Shown one piece after another: positions 34,738-45,554 of a stretch of DNA of 64,000 nt. Every line of letters begins with the position of its first letter. Position 1 is the stretch's first letter. The position numbers and the translations under genes are program-made. The notes under the pieces were generated by a model, which was not told the DNA's origin, made no database searches, and worked only from the letters and a program-made list of their open reading frames with translations. The stretch is from Agrypnia vestita (lineage: Eukaryota; Arthropoda; Insecta; Trichoptera; Phryganeidae), in NCBI GenBank assembly GCA_016648135.1, contig JADDOH010004211.1, positions 124,001 to 188,000 of the forward strand. The letters run 5' to 3'.

Positions 34738-36377
34738 CCTGATAATAAGAAAAGTAAATAAAAAATATATGCTTTCACACTTAATAACAACGTGCGTATT
34801 ATTTGGATATACCTACTCCGTGGGTGATGTTAAAAAATCTATTACGAATGTATTTTATGCAAAGAAAGCATTTTATAAAAATATGTCTTCAAATTGTTTT
34901 TGATTCACTTGTTACTTATTTAACAGCATCTGTCCATAAACAAATGATAATAAATAAAGAAAATTACATCCTGTTATTGAATAGTTTAATGGTTAGATCA
35001 GTGTTATATCATTTTATTATCTACACCCAAAGAGGTTATAATACCCGACTTCGACGTAAAAGTAATTTCTCTAAAATACCAACGATTGAATTGAATATCA
35101 ATAAAAGTAACTCGAACTAAAATCGCAGTTAAATTAATTAGTACTTTTTCTGAATGGAATAGGTGCCTATCTCTCCCTGTGTAAATAAATAACAAATATC
35201 TTCGTGGTAAATAGGAAATAACGCATTTATCGGTTGAGTCGGTATTGTCCGCTAAGGACAGTCCAACGAGTGAAAACGGTTTAAAAAAACCGAAAAAACA
35301 TATATCAAGTATAATCCCGCGATTAGAAGAAAACCAGATCAAAGCGAGATGAGTTGATTTAGTACAGCGCATAAATATTGCTAAATAGTTCACACATACA
35401 ATAACCCCGCCCACGTGACAGAATAAATTATGACACACGACGCGTTAAATTGAATAACCAAAACAAGTTCCAAATGAAACCGTCCCATTTCAGATAATTA
35501 ATGCGTACCGAAAGTCAGAGCACGTGTCCCGGGACTATCAAATGCAATAAAAATAATAATACAAAAGATGAATATGAAATATTCACGGGGGCCCGCAGCC
35601 ATCAAAACCAAGAGCTTCGTAAAATTCACAGCGAGGTTTAAAACCAATTTCAAAATACAAAGAAAATACGCGGATAATGTCCTGTAAACAATTTTGATAA
35701 GACAATCGGCGCTTTCGCAATTAAACGCTGTAGGATATATATATAATTACAAGGTAAAAGAAAGTTCAGGAGTTTCACGATAATTAATGGCGGTGACCGG
35801 CGATCTCTTTCATAAAACAAATGACGTATCGGGTGATTAATTGATTCCATTAAGCTGACGGGGCAAATTTTGAAGATTGATTTTTTTAATCAATACCGCT
35901 TGGCTGCATTTACTTTATGTACTCAGGTATGCGTACACCATTAAGAGTATGACCGACTTGTTGAGTACGATGGGTTTAAAGTTTTCGAATTGCAGTAGAT
36001 AAATCTTTAAAATATTACAATAAAATTAACCACATTTGATAAGATTAAGTTTATTGTATTTTATGATATGTAACACAACACCATTTCATTTATTAAATTA
36101 ATGTATCCCCTTTGCAAAGGAAGCGTATTTTTTATCAATGTTTAAAAAAGAGAAATGAATACATTTGGGGTAATTTTACAGAAGTTCTGAAGTTTTTAAA
36201 TCGTCACTGCATTGTTTGCAAGTGAATATTAAAAATTTATTGATGAATTTGTCTGAGGGATTTAAAGCTGTATTAAATATTCGGCTATTTAAATATTAGT
36301 CAATTAAATCAATAAATTAACAAAGAACAAAAATATTATTTGATAAAAAGCACAATGCATAAAAATTAACAAAGATT
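34738..36377. other. No gene seen; GC-richer patch at 35150-35900
   Basis: The 35150-35900 patch is less AT-biased and probably single-copy. The long minus ORF at 35438-35004 (144 codons) has no recognisable domain or supporting splice sites. The rest is AT-rich. Confidence 0.4.
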
Positions 36378-36705
36378 AAGTAAACCCGTTCATTAAGAAA
36401 GGGCGTTGGGTCACAGTCCTGGATCTTGGGTCCCTTGGACCCCGTCGTTTGTATTTAAGACACATTAATACTGCAGTTAATGTATTAATTCTTGCATCAT
36501 TAAATCTCCTAGTAAACAAACGCATTTTTACTATAGTCGTTTTTTTTTAAATTTCGTTCCAAACAGTGTATTTCCAAATTAAAATGTCTTGTTGTAATAA
36601 GTTAGACTTGCCTTCTAAGACATTGTTTGAATGACATTTAGTTTGACCTTTTCATAATTATTGTTAATAATTTTTTTAATAAGTCAAATTAGAACCTGGT
36701 TGTCT
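36378..36705 (+). repeat. Dispersed repeat family R, copy 2
   Basis: This has the same landmark order as 23636-23962: CCGTTCATTAAGAAAGGGCG, GGGTCACAG, TTAATTCTTGCATCATTAAA, TTTAGTTTGACCTTTTCATA, then AACCTGGTTGTC. It is more diverged and lacks the clear AACCAGCCGTGG end. Confidence 0.6.
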
Positions 36706-38180
36706 GTGATAAAAAGGAGATAGGTCTATTAAAAATAATTTTATTTTTGAAAAATAAAGTATTTTCTTAATAAATTGTAACAAGGAAAAATTAACTTAAA
36801 GATAATAATTTTATTCGCTGATTTTAAAAGTCGGTTATTACTCATGTACAACATACAAAAACACATAACCTCATATTATCTAAAACATATTACGAATAAA
36901 TTGTTATACATAAAATGATCAATAATTTTGCAATAATATATTTTTTAATTGGTAGGTACATAATAAATTATAAATCTGCGTATAATACCCCAACAAAATA
37001 ATACAATTATTGTAATTCCCGTGTGAATATTCAGATGTGACGAAATGTAAAGTACCGTAACATTTTGCACAACTCTCGGCTATCGTTGCAATTCATTTTC
37101 ATCACTCGAGTCCACTTCCATGAGAACACAACGGATTTGAAGCAATGGATGCTGCATGACCACGGCTTTGTTTCTCCGTGTGTGAAGCTCGTTAAAGCTA
37201 TATTTACTTGGTTTGTTGATGTATGACTTCCTGGTAAAGGGAAGCGTCTTTCAGGATGGAGAACTGTCGGATATTGTAGTCCATTAAAAAATATTAAATA
37301 CTTGAGTATTTAGTTAAAAAGGAATTATGTAAATTATTGATGGATTTTGCATTAGAGTTGCAGAGGTTATTCATGCTGATTATTAAATTGGGTAAAAACA
37401 CAAACTATGTTACTTCAACGTGAGTTTAAATATACAATTTTAGGTTTTACTAATTACGTTCGAGAATAACGGAATCTCTCATCGACAGGTGAAGTATTAA
37501 ACTGACTACTTTCAAATATATGTGTGCATCGAATTAGATGGAAATACATATAGTTAATTGATTAGGTACCTACTAAAAAAATAAGCCCGAGTTACTGGTG
37601 TAAGGGTGGTTGTAACGGGAATATTGATAGAAGTAGAAAAGAGTTAATGAAAGTAATATTATTAATCAAATTAATACCCGAGTTCAAATTTCTTTTCATT
37701 TCTGCTCATTTAAAATGATTTATTTTATTACCTTTAAGCGCGGCGGGATGTAGAAATTCAGTGAAACAAGGAAAAAACAAATGGTTATTAATTATTATCC
37801 ATGATATGGTTTTGCGAACTCAGAAAAATTGGGATTTCTAGAAGTAGAAGACCGATGTATTTACACAATCTCCGCATGAAACTCCGCTTTTTCTAAATGA
37901 TATATTTTTCAAAAATAAAATATAAATTACTGTATCGCTAATGGATTTTATCTAACGCTTGATGTATGGTTATTGTTACAAATAAAATTCTGTGGTAACA
38001 ATAAAATGAATGAGGCAACGCTTGATAAATGAAGGATATCTCTATTAATGTATCTGTTATCAGCAAGGGAGACTGGAAACAGCACAAGATTAATTAGGCT
38101 GTAAAATTTCCGGAAGATTTGGATTAATGTTGCTTGATGGTCTAGTTGTAAGGCGTAGCTTAATTTGAAAAATATTAAGT
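36706..38180. other. AT-rich DNA, no gene seen
   Basis: A moderate-GC patch at 37060-37270 looks unique. No gene or element was recognised. Confidence 0.45.
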
Positions 38181-38445
38181 ACTAGCTGTAATCCGTCAAA
38201 AATGACGGTACTTCTACATGTCGGTTCCTAAAGAGTAAATATTTATTGATTTATAAAAAAAAAAAACATGACGAGTCATCGAGCCCCCGACCCTACAAGG
38301 ACTGGGGGATGAAGAAGATGATGATAAAAATAAAATTAAAAAGAGAAGGAAAAAAAATAAAAATGAATAAAAAAATATATAATAAGTTACGGACGTTACA
38401 GGAAGTTACGGACAGATAGACTGACAGACAACGAAATTATTATTT
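38181..38445 (+). repeat. ACTAGCTG-start dispersed repeat
   Basis: It starts ACTAGCTGTAATCCGTCAAA with a short hairpin CCGTCA...TGACGG. It ends AAGTTACGGACAGATAGA, then GACAGACAACGAAATTATTA. Start and end match 25343-25634, and the start matches 58527-58478 on the minus strand. The middle is A-rich filler. Confidence 0.6.
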
Positions 38446-39639
38446 TTTGGCGTAACTGTGGTAATTGACGTAACTAAATTCGTTTTGTTATCATTGTTTT
38501 GTTAATATTTTTCATTAACAAATTATTTTGAAGCATACCGGAAAAATTTACATTTCTCTTTGAGCATTTTTAAAATAATGTAAATTTTCCCCAAAAATCC
38601 ACGTTAAAGATTTAAAATAAGCAAAGGACGCACCAGAAAAATTGTAGTATGCTACATCGAACATATAATGTTATTAGCAATATTGTGCAACATTTGCATT
38701 GTTTTTGAGATATTTTATTAACATCCAAAAGAGTTTCGAGAAAAACGCAAAAGAATAATGAAATTCATTTAAAAGTTCACCTACCACGCTAACTTCAAAT
38801 CGTTATAACTCCGCCAATTTTCGGAATTTCTTGAATGAGTAATAGCTCAAATTATTTTGAAAACTTCAAGCTATAAGATAAAGCATAAATGATATTTTGA
38901 AAATGTCAAGGTAGTGTTTACCCTTCAAGTAAATTAAGTGTAATTGTAGATCAGGGAATGAACTACAGCAACGCATTGCAATTGAATTGCGTGTTTATTG
39001 CGTTAACGCGTGACAGATTTCGTTATCGAAACACACATAAGGGACAGACAGAATCAATGCTGAAGTCATTCGCTGTCTATTGTATTTTATGTCTGACCGA
39101 TAGATGCATACTTTACCACAGAATTTCATATGCGTACATGGCTAAGTTTAAAATATTATATTGCTAATGAAACAGTCTATGTGCTACGATTGATTTTTTT
39201 TGTAATTTTAAGGCTTCCTGGGTGGCGTAGGTCATAAACATGAAGAATGGGTTAAAAATATTAAATTAAACGCGTGTTCCGAGCCGGTGTCGCGTCGCTG
39301 TCATACTAGGGACTAGGACTAACCGTTCACCAAACAAAATGGTAATAAAAATCTGATATGCTGGAATGTTTGTAGTTTCCGACGCCGAGAGTTCGGTGGG
39401 GGGAGATTTGAGAATTCAGATGCAAGCAGTGTTTACAGAATGCATAACGCCGATGCACCGCCTGCAGTGAAAGCTAGAAAGAGAGCCGTTTACTCCGATG
39501 CGAGTAAACCGTGGAGCGAAAATGAATCAATCACTTGAAAACAGTCGGCTTTTGAAGTGAAATTTAAACTACATTAACCAATATTAAAGCAGTGCCCACA
39601 AACATATGAAATTTTAACAATATACATTGACAAATATTC
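38446..39639. other. No gene seen
   Basis: AT-rich, with a GC-richer patch at 39280-39540. Nothing recognised. Confidence 0.45.
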
Positions 39640-40094
39640 TTCGTCCTCCTGTGCCCTATGCATTCATTGGCCATAATATTTTTAACATTTCTATAATCAC
39701 TTTATTTACTGCGGCCCGGTCTTCCGTGGTTTTTCAGCCATGATGTTCCCTTTCTACCGAGGCCCCTACTTCCGGCAATCTTTCCCTGCCTCATGAGTTA
39801 CAGGATCTCGTATTTCTCTGGATGTCTCATCACATGTCCAAGATATTCCAGATTTCGGATTTATACTGTTTAAATGACACATTTTTCTTTATTCATCCGA
39901 ACCATAACTCTTCATTGGTAACTCTGTCTATCCGGCTTATTTTGAATATTCTTCTGTAGATTTATCCACATCTCAAATGCTTCAAGTCGCCTTATCAATT
40001 CCTCGGTAGGCGTCCGTGCTGTCATTCCATAAAATAATATTGAAAACACATTATCTGACCATTCGCATTTTTTGTAATCATAGATTAAGATCAT
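39640..40094 (-). pseudogene. RTE-like LINE C-terminal fragment, frameshifted
   Basis: From 40094 the minus strand reads YGMTARTPTEELIRRLEAFE followed by MWIN. After a frame shift come RRIL-KISRIDRVTNEEL, a region equivalent to LEYLG-VMR, and an RAAVNKVIIEML-like end near 39690. This is the end of the reverse-transcriptase thumb and C-terminal region of the same RTE-like family as 9965-10300. Several stops and shifts make it a dead 5'-truncated copy. Confidence 0.7.
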
Positions 40095-41480
40095 TTTAGA
40101 TTATTATAGATTAAGATATATTTTAGATTATTATTTTATTATATTATTACAATATTATAGATTAAGATATATTTTCCACGCTGATAAAAAAGGTTGCTCC
40201 ATGCGGCATTTGATTTCAACAGAAGGATTCCATTTTCCATTATAATAAATATTAAAACTACATTTTTGAGTGTGCAAGACTACACGAGTCGTAAACTCAA
40301 AATGCTTTTAAAAAAATGTCATTTGCATTGCGATTTTTTAAGAGGAAACGCGGTAAAATATGAAGTTGTTTAAATAAATTATTTAATTATGAAGCGGGAA
40401 GTCTGTTTGATTGGAGCAACTAAACCTCTCAAAAGGTGCGCTGTGGCGTCGTAAATTTTCGATATTATTACCATCATGGACAATGCTGATTTCAAACATT
40501 TATTTAACTGTCAACAATAAGACAAATCGCCATATTTTTGGTTTTGTTCAATAAGAAAAAATAGTGTTTCAAAGAACGAATGAAATTTTTTTTTAGTTTA
40601 TCGAGACTGGTGTGGATAATTTGTGATAATTTGATCTTTTTTGGCCTTTTTATTTCTGGCAAGCGTCCAATTTTGCAGCGTCTTTCAAAATATTAAATTA
40701 ATATTACTCATAATCCAGATCTCACGTGAAACCAGATAGTAAAGCGTCAATTAATAAAAAAAATATGTGACATTATTTTTTTCATGTTTTTTTTTTTGAA
40801 CCACAGACAGGAGTTAAAGCTACAAGAAATGTTATATTATAAATAACCTAAGACTGCCAGGATGAGACAGTTTATATAAAATATAAATATTTTTATAGTT
40901 ACAATAATAACATTTTCCGATATTCCGATCATTTTTCTTTGAATATAAATTTGACTTGAATTTTTGCTAAAAATGATTAACGAAACGTTGATCAATATTT
41001 TTAGAGACACTCAACTAAGAAATGTTATGCAATGCATTTGACTTAGGAGTATATAAAATAGAGGTCCATTCCTTAACTGTTTATCTAAATATAAAAAAAA
41101 ATATCCATTCATTTCTGTTTTATCTGAAGTTAAAATAGCATAAGGAGCAACAGAATTTGAGGAGATATTAATTTTTTTAATGATTCTACATATTTTCTTA
41201 CACCGGAAGTACTTGCGTTTCCGTTATCTATCATATCCCAACCGCAAATAGACACCGAATATACCAATATATTTGTAGATTTAATAATAACAAGAAAATT
41301 AATATGGAAAACCTTCGCAAAAACCAACAATAAAATAAATATATCTTTTAAACTAGTCTACTCATCCACTTTTTTAAATTAGTATATGTAGTATCGCTAT
41401 AGTGTCAACATCTATTTTTCAAAATATTAATATGTTATATAATTAATCAACTAAACCAATCAAAATGTCTTTTTCTCGCA
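40095..41480. other. AT-rich DNA, no gene seen
   Basis: A local AGATTAAGATATATTTTAGA-type repetition lies at 40085-40170. Nothing else was recognised. Confidence 0.5.
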
Positions 41481-41619
41481 GGGGGAGGCAGAAAGGATAA
41501 AACGCCACACATTTATGTCCTGGCTCACCAATTTTATTTGACGTAGTAAAGGAGGAGGCAGAAAGGATAGAACGCCACACATTTATGTTCTGGCACATCA
41601 ATTTTATTTGACGTAGTAA
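41481..41619 (-). repeat. 70-bp tandem duplication of a LINE C-terminal end
   Basis: Two units (41481-41550 and 41551-41619) share GGAGGCAGAAAGGATA, AACGCCACACATTTATG and CAATTTTATTTGACGTAGTA with a handful of differences. The reverse complement, GTGTGGCGTT then ATCCTTTCTGCC, matches the coding end of the LINE fragments at 25215 and 47005. Confidence 0.7.
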
Positions 41620-41631
41620 TGCGAATGAATT

Positions 41632-42165
41632 TTTAATATTCGATATAAGCTACTCTAATGATAATCGAACATTTTAAATAAGTCAGAAGCGTTGAAGAAA
41701 AATGCAAACTTTGAAGTGCTTAAGAGGCCACGGTACACGATTTTCGTATTTGCTCTCGATTTTGCTAAATTTAACGAAAACTTATTAAATCATTTTGCAA
41801 AACTAACATGCGCACTAAGAAAATTTCATTGTCATTAATATAAAAATATTCAAAAAATTATACCTCATACTCAAGAAGTCGAATTAATTAAATCGTATTT
41901 TTTTAAGGAAATGCTTCAAGAGTAAATGGATCTATCATAATAAAATTGATTAAAATTCTGTTTAGCTATGGGTTTTGCTAAATGATTTAATAAGTTTACA
42001 TTAAATTTAGCAAAATCGAGAGGAAATACAAAATTCGTGTACTGAAGCCTCTTAATCTCGTTGATATAAGGACAATATTGCTTGAAAATTTTCGACTCAT
42101 AGTTTAGTCAGACATGTATGTACCTGTAAAGTATTATGGACTAGCTCTGTTACACACCATATATT
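41632..42165 (-). repeat. Long-arm foldback family, copy 3, interrupted by a TTAA-flanked element
   Basis: Before the insertion, the segment GATATAAGCTACTCTAATGA, AATAAGTCAGAAGCG and AAAAATGCAAACTTTGAAG matches the right arm at about 59905-60000. After it, GAAAATTTTCGACTCATAG and GTATTATGGACTAGCTCTGT match the complement of the outer part at 27785-27860. The two halves join correctly if the element at 41724-42051 and one TTAA are removed. Confidence 0.65.
41724..42051. mobile_element. 328-bp TTAA-flanked MITE
   Basis: TTAA lies at 41720-41723 and again at 42052-42055. Inside these, the terminal inverted repeats begin GAGGCCACGGTACACGATTT on the left and, read inward, GAGGCTTCAGTACACGAATT on the right. 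They stay similar for about 80 bases (CTCGATTTTGCTAAATTTAA). TTAA duplication is the hallmark of piggyBac-type insertion. The interior is non-coding. The empty site can be inferred from its host repeat, which has a single CATAAC-like sequence at that place. Confidence 0.75.
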
Positions 42166-42792
42166 AATTATAATCTTAATGATACCTATCATTTCTAAAC
42201 TTAATACATCTTCACATGTCAAACGTATGTACCAATTAAATCTGGGTTACATTGGCTGTACCGAATTGAACAAAACGTTCTGGCGCTGCCTTTCTAATGT
42301 GAAATGGCCGAGGCAAAGTATAGAAATGACATCACTCGGGTTGCGGGCAAAAAGTTAAATTAATTGATCGGTTTATGTGTTACAGCCATGGGCGACTACA
42401 TATTGTTGTTCGGACCGAACAGACGTCTCGTCATTTCGCGGGGCAAAAAATGACGCATGGATAAGTGAGTGTCAGATCAAATGAAGATTTCTAGGAAGAT
42501 TAGAAACGGCGCACTCTGATTTGAAAGCCTGTAGAAGCTTACGTGCCCGCAAAATAATTCAAAGTAAAATAAACGAAAAGAACACAGGTAGATTATATAA
42601 ATAGAATATAAGATTAAATTGAAGATATATTATAGATGCCTCATAGAAACAAACCTATTTTATGGGAAAGAAGGTATGGAAGCCTTTGAATGTTTATAAG
42701 GCTTGCAACCTATCATATGGCTGGCTTAAGTGATGCCAAATACTTCCATACATATTTTCTCATATAAATAGCCTCGTCAAATAGCCTGTTAA
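42166..42792. other. AT-rich DNA, no gene seen
   Basis: A moderate-GC patch at 42240-42560 looks unique. Nothing recognised. Confidence 0.45.
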
Positions 42793-43152
42793 AAACAGAG
42801 CATAAAATTGTAAAGAGATCAACTAAACCCCTTCATTAGGAGAGGGGATTAGATCACAGTGGAAAAATGTATTTATTCTTGCAATTAAAGTACATGTTTA
42901 TTCTTGCATAATAAAATCTCCTAGTAAACAAAACGTAGTTTTACAATAAATGTTGTAACTGTAAATTTTAAAAATATCCATTCAAACCGAGTCTCTTCGA
43001 GCAAAAACGTATTCTTGTGAAAAAGCGAAACTTATTTACCAAGACATTATACTTTTTAGAGTATTTAGTTTGACCTTTTCGTAATTGTTTACAAGTACGT
43101 AGTAATTTTTGTAAACGAGTCCAACGTATTGGAACCAGCCGTGGCGCCACCA
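42793..43152 (+). repeat. Dispersed repeat family R, copy 3
   Basis: This copy has ACAGAGCATAAAATTGTA, GAGGGGATTAGATCACAG, TTATTCTTGCATAATAAAAT, TTTGACCTTTTCGTAATTGT and GGAACCAGCCGTGGCGCCAC in the same order as copy 1. It has a small internal duplication of the TTTATTCTTGCA box. Confidence 0.65.
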
Positions 43153-44163
43153 CTGTGCACCAAGAAATCTACGTTAGTTCATGACTATGTAATATATTTT
43201 GGTAGTCTGTGGGTGGATAGCTCTTAAATATTCTTTCACACAATATTTTTCCATAACCAGCACTATGTATTAAAATACAGTAGACTATTTTGTATGGGGA
43301 CGTGCTAACAAAGTTGATAAAAATGGCTAAAATTTAATGTGCGAAATCAGTTATAATTTTTAGACTAATTGAAAATGGGGATAGAGCATGAAAAGCACGA
43401 AATATTAAATCATGTTGTTTTTTTTACGTATTGCAACGATTGTTTTTCTTTTGACTTGCCTGTAGAATTTCAGTAAACAAGATTTTTTTATACTATGAAG
43501 ATGATTATATCGTAAATAAAAAAGGTGACAGAGAAAACGAAATGATATACTTCTGATAAAGAAGGTAGCCATTTGCCATAGCAAACGGAAAATACGCAAG
43601 TAAAAAAATAATCTATCATGTCGTAAATACGAACGCACCTTTTGACAGGTTTTCTCTTCGCGGCAGGTACAGGTGGAAGAGAAGACAATCGAGAGACTAA
43701 TAAAATGTCGTAGGCAGGCACCTCAGCAAAGTATGGACATGGACAATCCGAATGGCCGAGAAGAAAACGTTTGAGTGATATCTAGCATCGGAGGAAAGTA
43801 TGGGGAAATCTAAATGGCAGATCTTTCCGCAATGGGAGATCTTGATGCATTTGTTTGCATTCATAATGCACAAGTGATTTTGCTATGCAGGTGCGGGCCG
43901 CGGCCGACTGCACCGGGCGCGGGTCGTGGGCGCTAATAATGCTCGTGGGAGAAGTATTCGCGACGATCTTTCTCGTCAAATTGTTAGTGTAATTGAAAAT
44001 ATGGCTGAGAACAGGTTAAACCATCTGCATGAATATTCCGGAAATTCGTAGATACATTAGAGGTCAATAAATTAAAGGTACAGTTAAAAATTTGAAGTTT
44101 AAAAATGTCCAACTAGGTACGTATTAATTTTCAGAAAAGTATATAACCCAATGGAATAAAACA
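43153..44163. other. No gene seen; GC-richer patch at 43640-43990
   Basis: The patch contains GGCAGGTACAGGTGG and a strongly GC-rich run near 43885-43935. No reading frame or domain was recognised on either strand. Confidence 0.4.
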
Positions 44164-44340
44164 AAACACAAATAACTTTGTTTTCACCACTTTATTAGAT
44201 TATACAATCTACATGTTTCGAGAACAATATTCTCTTCTTTAGGATTGTTTGTGTACTAAAATGGAATAATTTAAAATTAGACGTACCTGCAAAAAAAATT
44301 TCAACTGCCCTTAATTTAATGTAAAATTTCTCTATTTATG
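44164..44340 (-). mobile_element. Penelope-like element end with hammerhead-like motif (copy F)
   Basis: On the minus strand, a TTGCAGGTAC box (44291-44282) and TTAAATTATTCC match the region before the motif at 57543-57570. The motif spans 44246-44202. Stem I is ACAATC with GATTGT (six pairs), and the core reads CTAAAGA, so the invariant G5 has become A. One extra A follows. Stem II is GAGAA/TTCTC, then GAAAC, loop AT and GTA. The following AAGTGGTGAAAACAAAGTT is identical in kind to the sequence after 57670. It is a dead copy by its core mutation. Confidence 0.55.
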
Positions 44341-44364
44341 GCTAAATAATAGTTAATAAATTAA

Positions 44365-45055
44365 TGTTGATACGCGCACCTGGGGGATGTAAACGAAAAT
44401 CCAGTACCTGTGTCTATTTCTCAGAAGCCATTAAATCCGGCCGCACTATAAAATTACCCGGTTTCCCAAAGGTGCATATTTCCAGTGAATTTGGCTGCCG
44501 GGAGCTCCGCCTAGCAACAGCGAATGGGTATAAAACCGCCGCCGAAAGGGTATAAAAGCGGTGCGCTTATACTTCCAGCGAGGATACACTGTTCGGAAGG
44601 CTCCAACAGTCCTCGCCTTACTAGGTATCCGGGAGGGATTCCTGGCGAACCTAGGAAGCGTTATCGCCGCCGCAGTCGAGTGTTCTCCTGCCAGGCCGTA
44701 TCAAGTCGAGCTTATGTGAAGCTCGAGTCTCATCGAGTGTTTATCTCCGAGAAGTTTTTTCGCCATCGCTCTTGCTGTCGAGTTTTTTCCGGCAAGAGTC
44801 TCCGCCGAATCTGTGAAGTGAGATCCAGAATTCCACCTTAATTATTATTTTGTGACTATGCCAGAGACCTAAGTGCTTGTGCTAATTATATTTTATATTC
44901 TGTGTGCTCTTTTATATTTCGACTGTCTATATTTCTGTGTCTTCCTGTATATTTCTGTTTGTATTTTTGTTTTTTCCTCGTATTTTGACTGTAAATAAAT
45001 TGTTGTAAAAAAAGAAACTTTTCAGTTATTTCTTTTGTCACTTGCACACATAAAA
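44365..45055 (+). mobile_element. LTR-like block with two TATA boxes (possible solo LTR)
   Basis: The block starts TGTTGATACGCG and is sharply GC-richer than both flanks. GGGTATAAAA occurs at about 44526 and again at about 44548, followed by a GC-rich transcribed-looking stretch. A T-rich region and AATAAA at about 44995 come next, with an A run and a CACTTGCACACA end. Promoter, then poly(A) signal, within under 700 bp bounded by TG...CA is the plan of an LTR. No primer-binding site, polypurine tract, gag or pol lies next to it and no target duplication was found. The identity is therefore tentative, and a short host first exon is the alternative. The 105-codon ORF through it has no known domain. 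Confidence 0.45.
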
Positions 45056-45097
45056 TGAAGCGAACCAAACCGTTTCAATGTATATTCTCTTTTTTTG

Positions 45098-45200
45098 CTA
45101 TTTATTTACGCTTCAACAGACCAAGAGGCCCAATTACAGAAGCGAAACTCATCACTACACGGCTTGAGTAAATCGCATAGATTGATTGTGACCTCGTGAC
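45098..45200 (-). mobile_element. SINE body, 5'-truncated
   Basis: GCTTCAACAGACCAAGAGGC, CCAATTACAGAAGCGAAACT and AGTAAATCGCATAGATTGAT align with the body of the full-length SINE at 34553-34650. The tRNA-like head is missing after GTGACCTCG. Confidence 0.75.
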
Positions 45201-45404
45201 TACGCAATTTATGAGAAATATTTATTCTCGAATATTCTGGTATATTTTCGTGTGTTCTACCGGATTCTAGGTGTTTCCAAGTTATTCTAAAACAAGTTTT
45301 TGGGAAATCCTCAATTATGTGCAGTGCCTATTGTTTCTAGAATGTCGTGGCAATAGTAAAATATAAATAATAGACATAGGGTTGATGAACAATTCGCTTT
45401 AGTT

Positions 45405-45554
45405 ATTAATTAATTATATAACTTTGTATTGACTACTTGGAATAAATCTACGTCTACTGGTTTCGATACCACTGTATCTTCGTCAGGACGGACGCATACT
45501 AACCATCCATTACTTATTCTAGCAAACAAATCAATTTACGAACGCGGGCGTGGC
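45405..45554 (-). mobile_element. Penelope-like element end with intact hammerhead-like motif (copy D)
   Basis: This is the minus-strand counterpart of 3658-3800, sharing GCCACGCCC, GTAATGGATGGTT and the motif. The motif (45490-45451) is the best formed in the window. Stem I is CGTC/GACG (four pairs) and the core is CTGACGA. One extra A precedes a perfect five-pair stem II, GATAC/GTATC, with loop AGTG. GAAAC follows, with a two-base loop and GTA, so cleavage would be predicted after 45455. The tail AGTAGTCAATACAAAGT corresponds to the tail of the other copies. Confidence 0.6.
45451..45490 (-). ncRNA. Hammerhead-ribozyme-like motif (copy D, best preserved)
   Basis: All conserved boxes are present: CTGACGA at 45486-45480, GAAA at 45464-45461, and a GTA cleavage triplet at 45457-45455. 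Stems I, II and III can all be drawn without a mismatch. The single difference from the canonical fold is one extra A between the CTGANGA box and stem II, shared by every copy in the window. Activity is inferred only. Confidence 0.5.

Noticed and set aside
35004..35438. 144-codon minus-strand ORF
   Set aside because: No domain, no splice sites and unremarkable composition. ORFs of this length occur by chance in 64 kb.
43655..43690. TCTCTTCGCGGCAG|GTACAGG on the plus strand as a recursive splice site
   Set aside because: A purine-interrupted tract and GTACAG donor are poor matches, and the strand is wrong.
44281..44310. A T-run plus TTGCAG|GTACGT on the minus strand that looks like a second recursive splice site
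   Set aside because: The same TAGCAGGTAC...TTAATTATT context occurs at 57535-57560 upstream of the related PLE motif, so the junction belongs to the retroelement and not to the host intron.
44524..44841. 105-codon plus-strand ORF in the LTR-like block
   Set aside because: It overlaps the second putative TATA box and lies in the expected untranslated part. No domain.
44365..45055. Complete LTR retrotransposon
   Set aside because: No second LTR, no gag/pol coding, and no primer-binding site follows the block.
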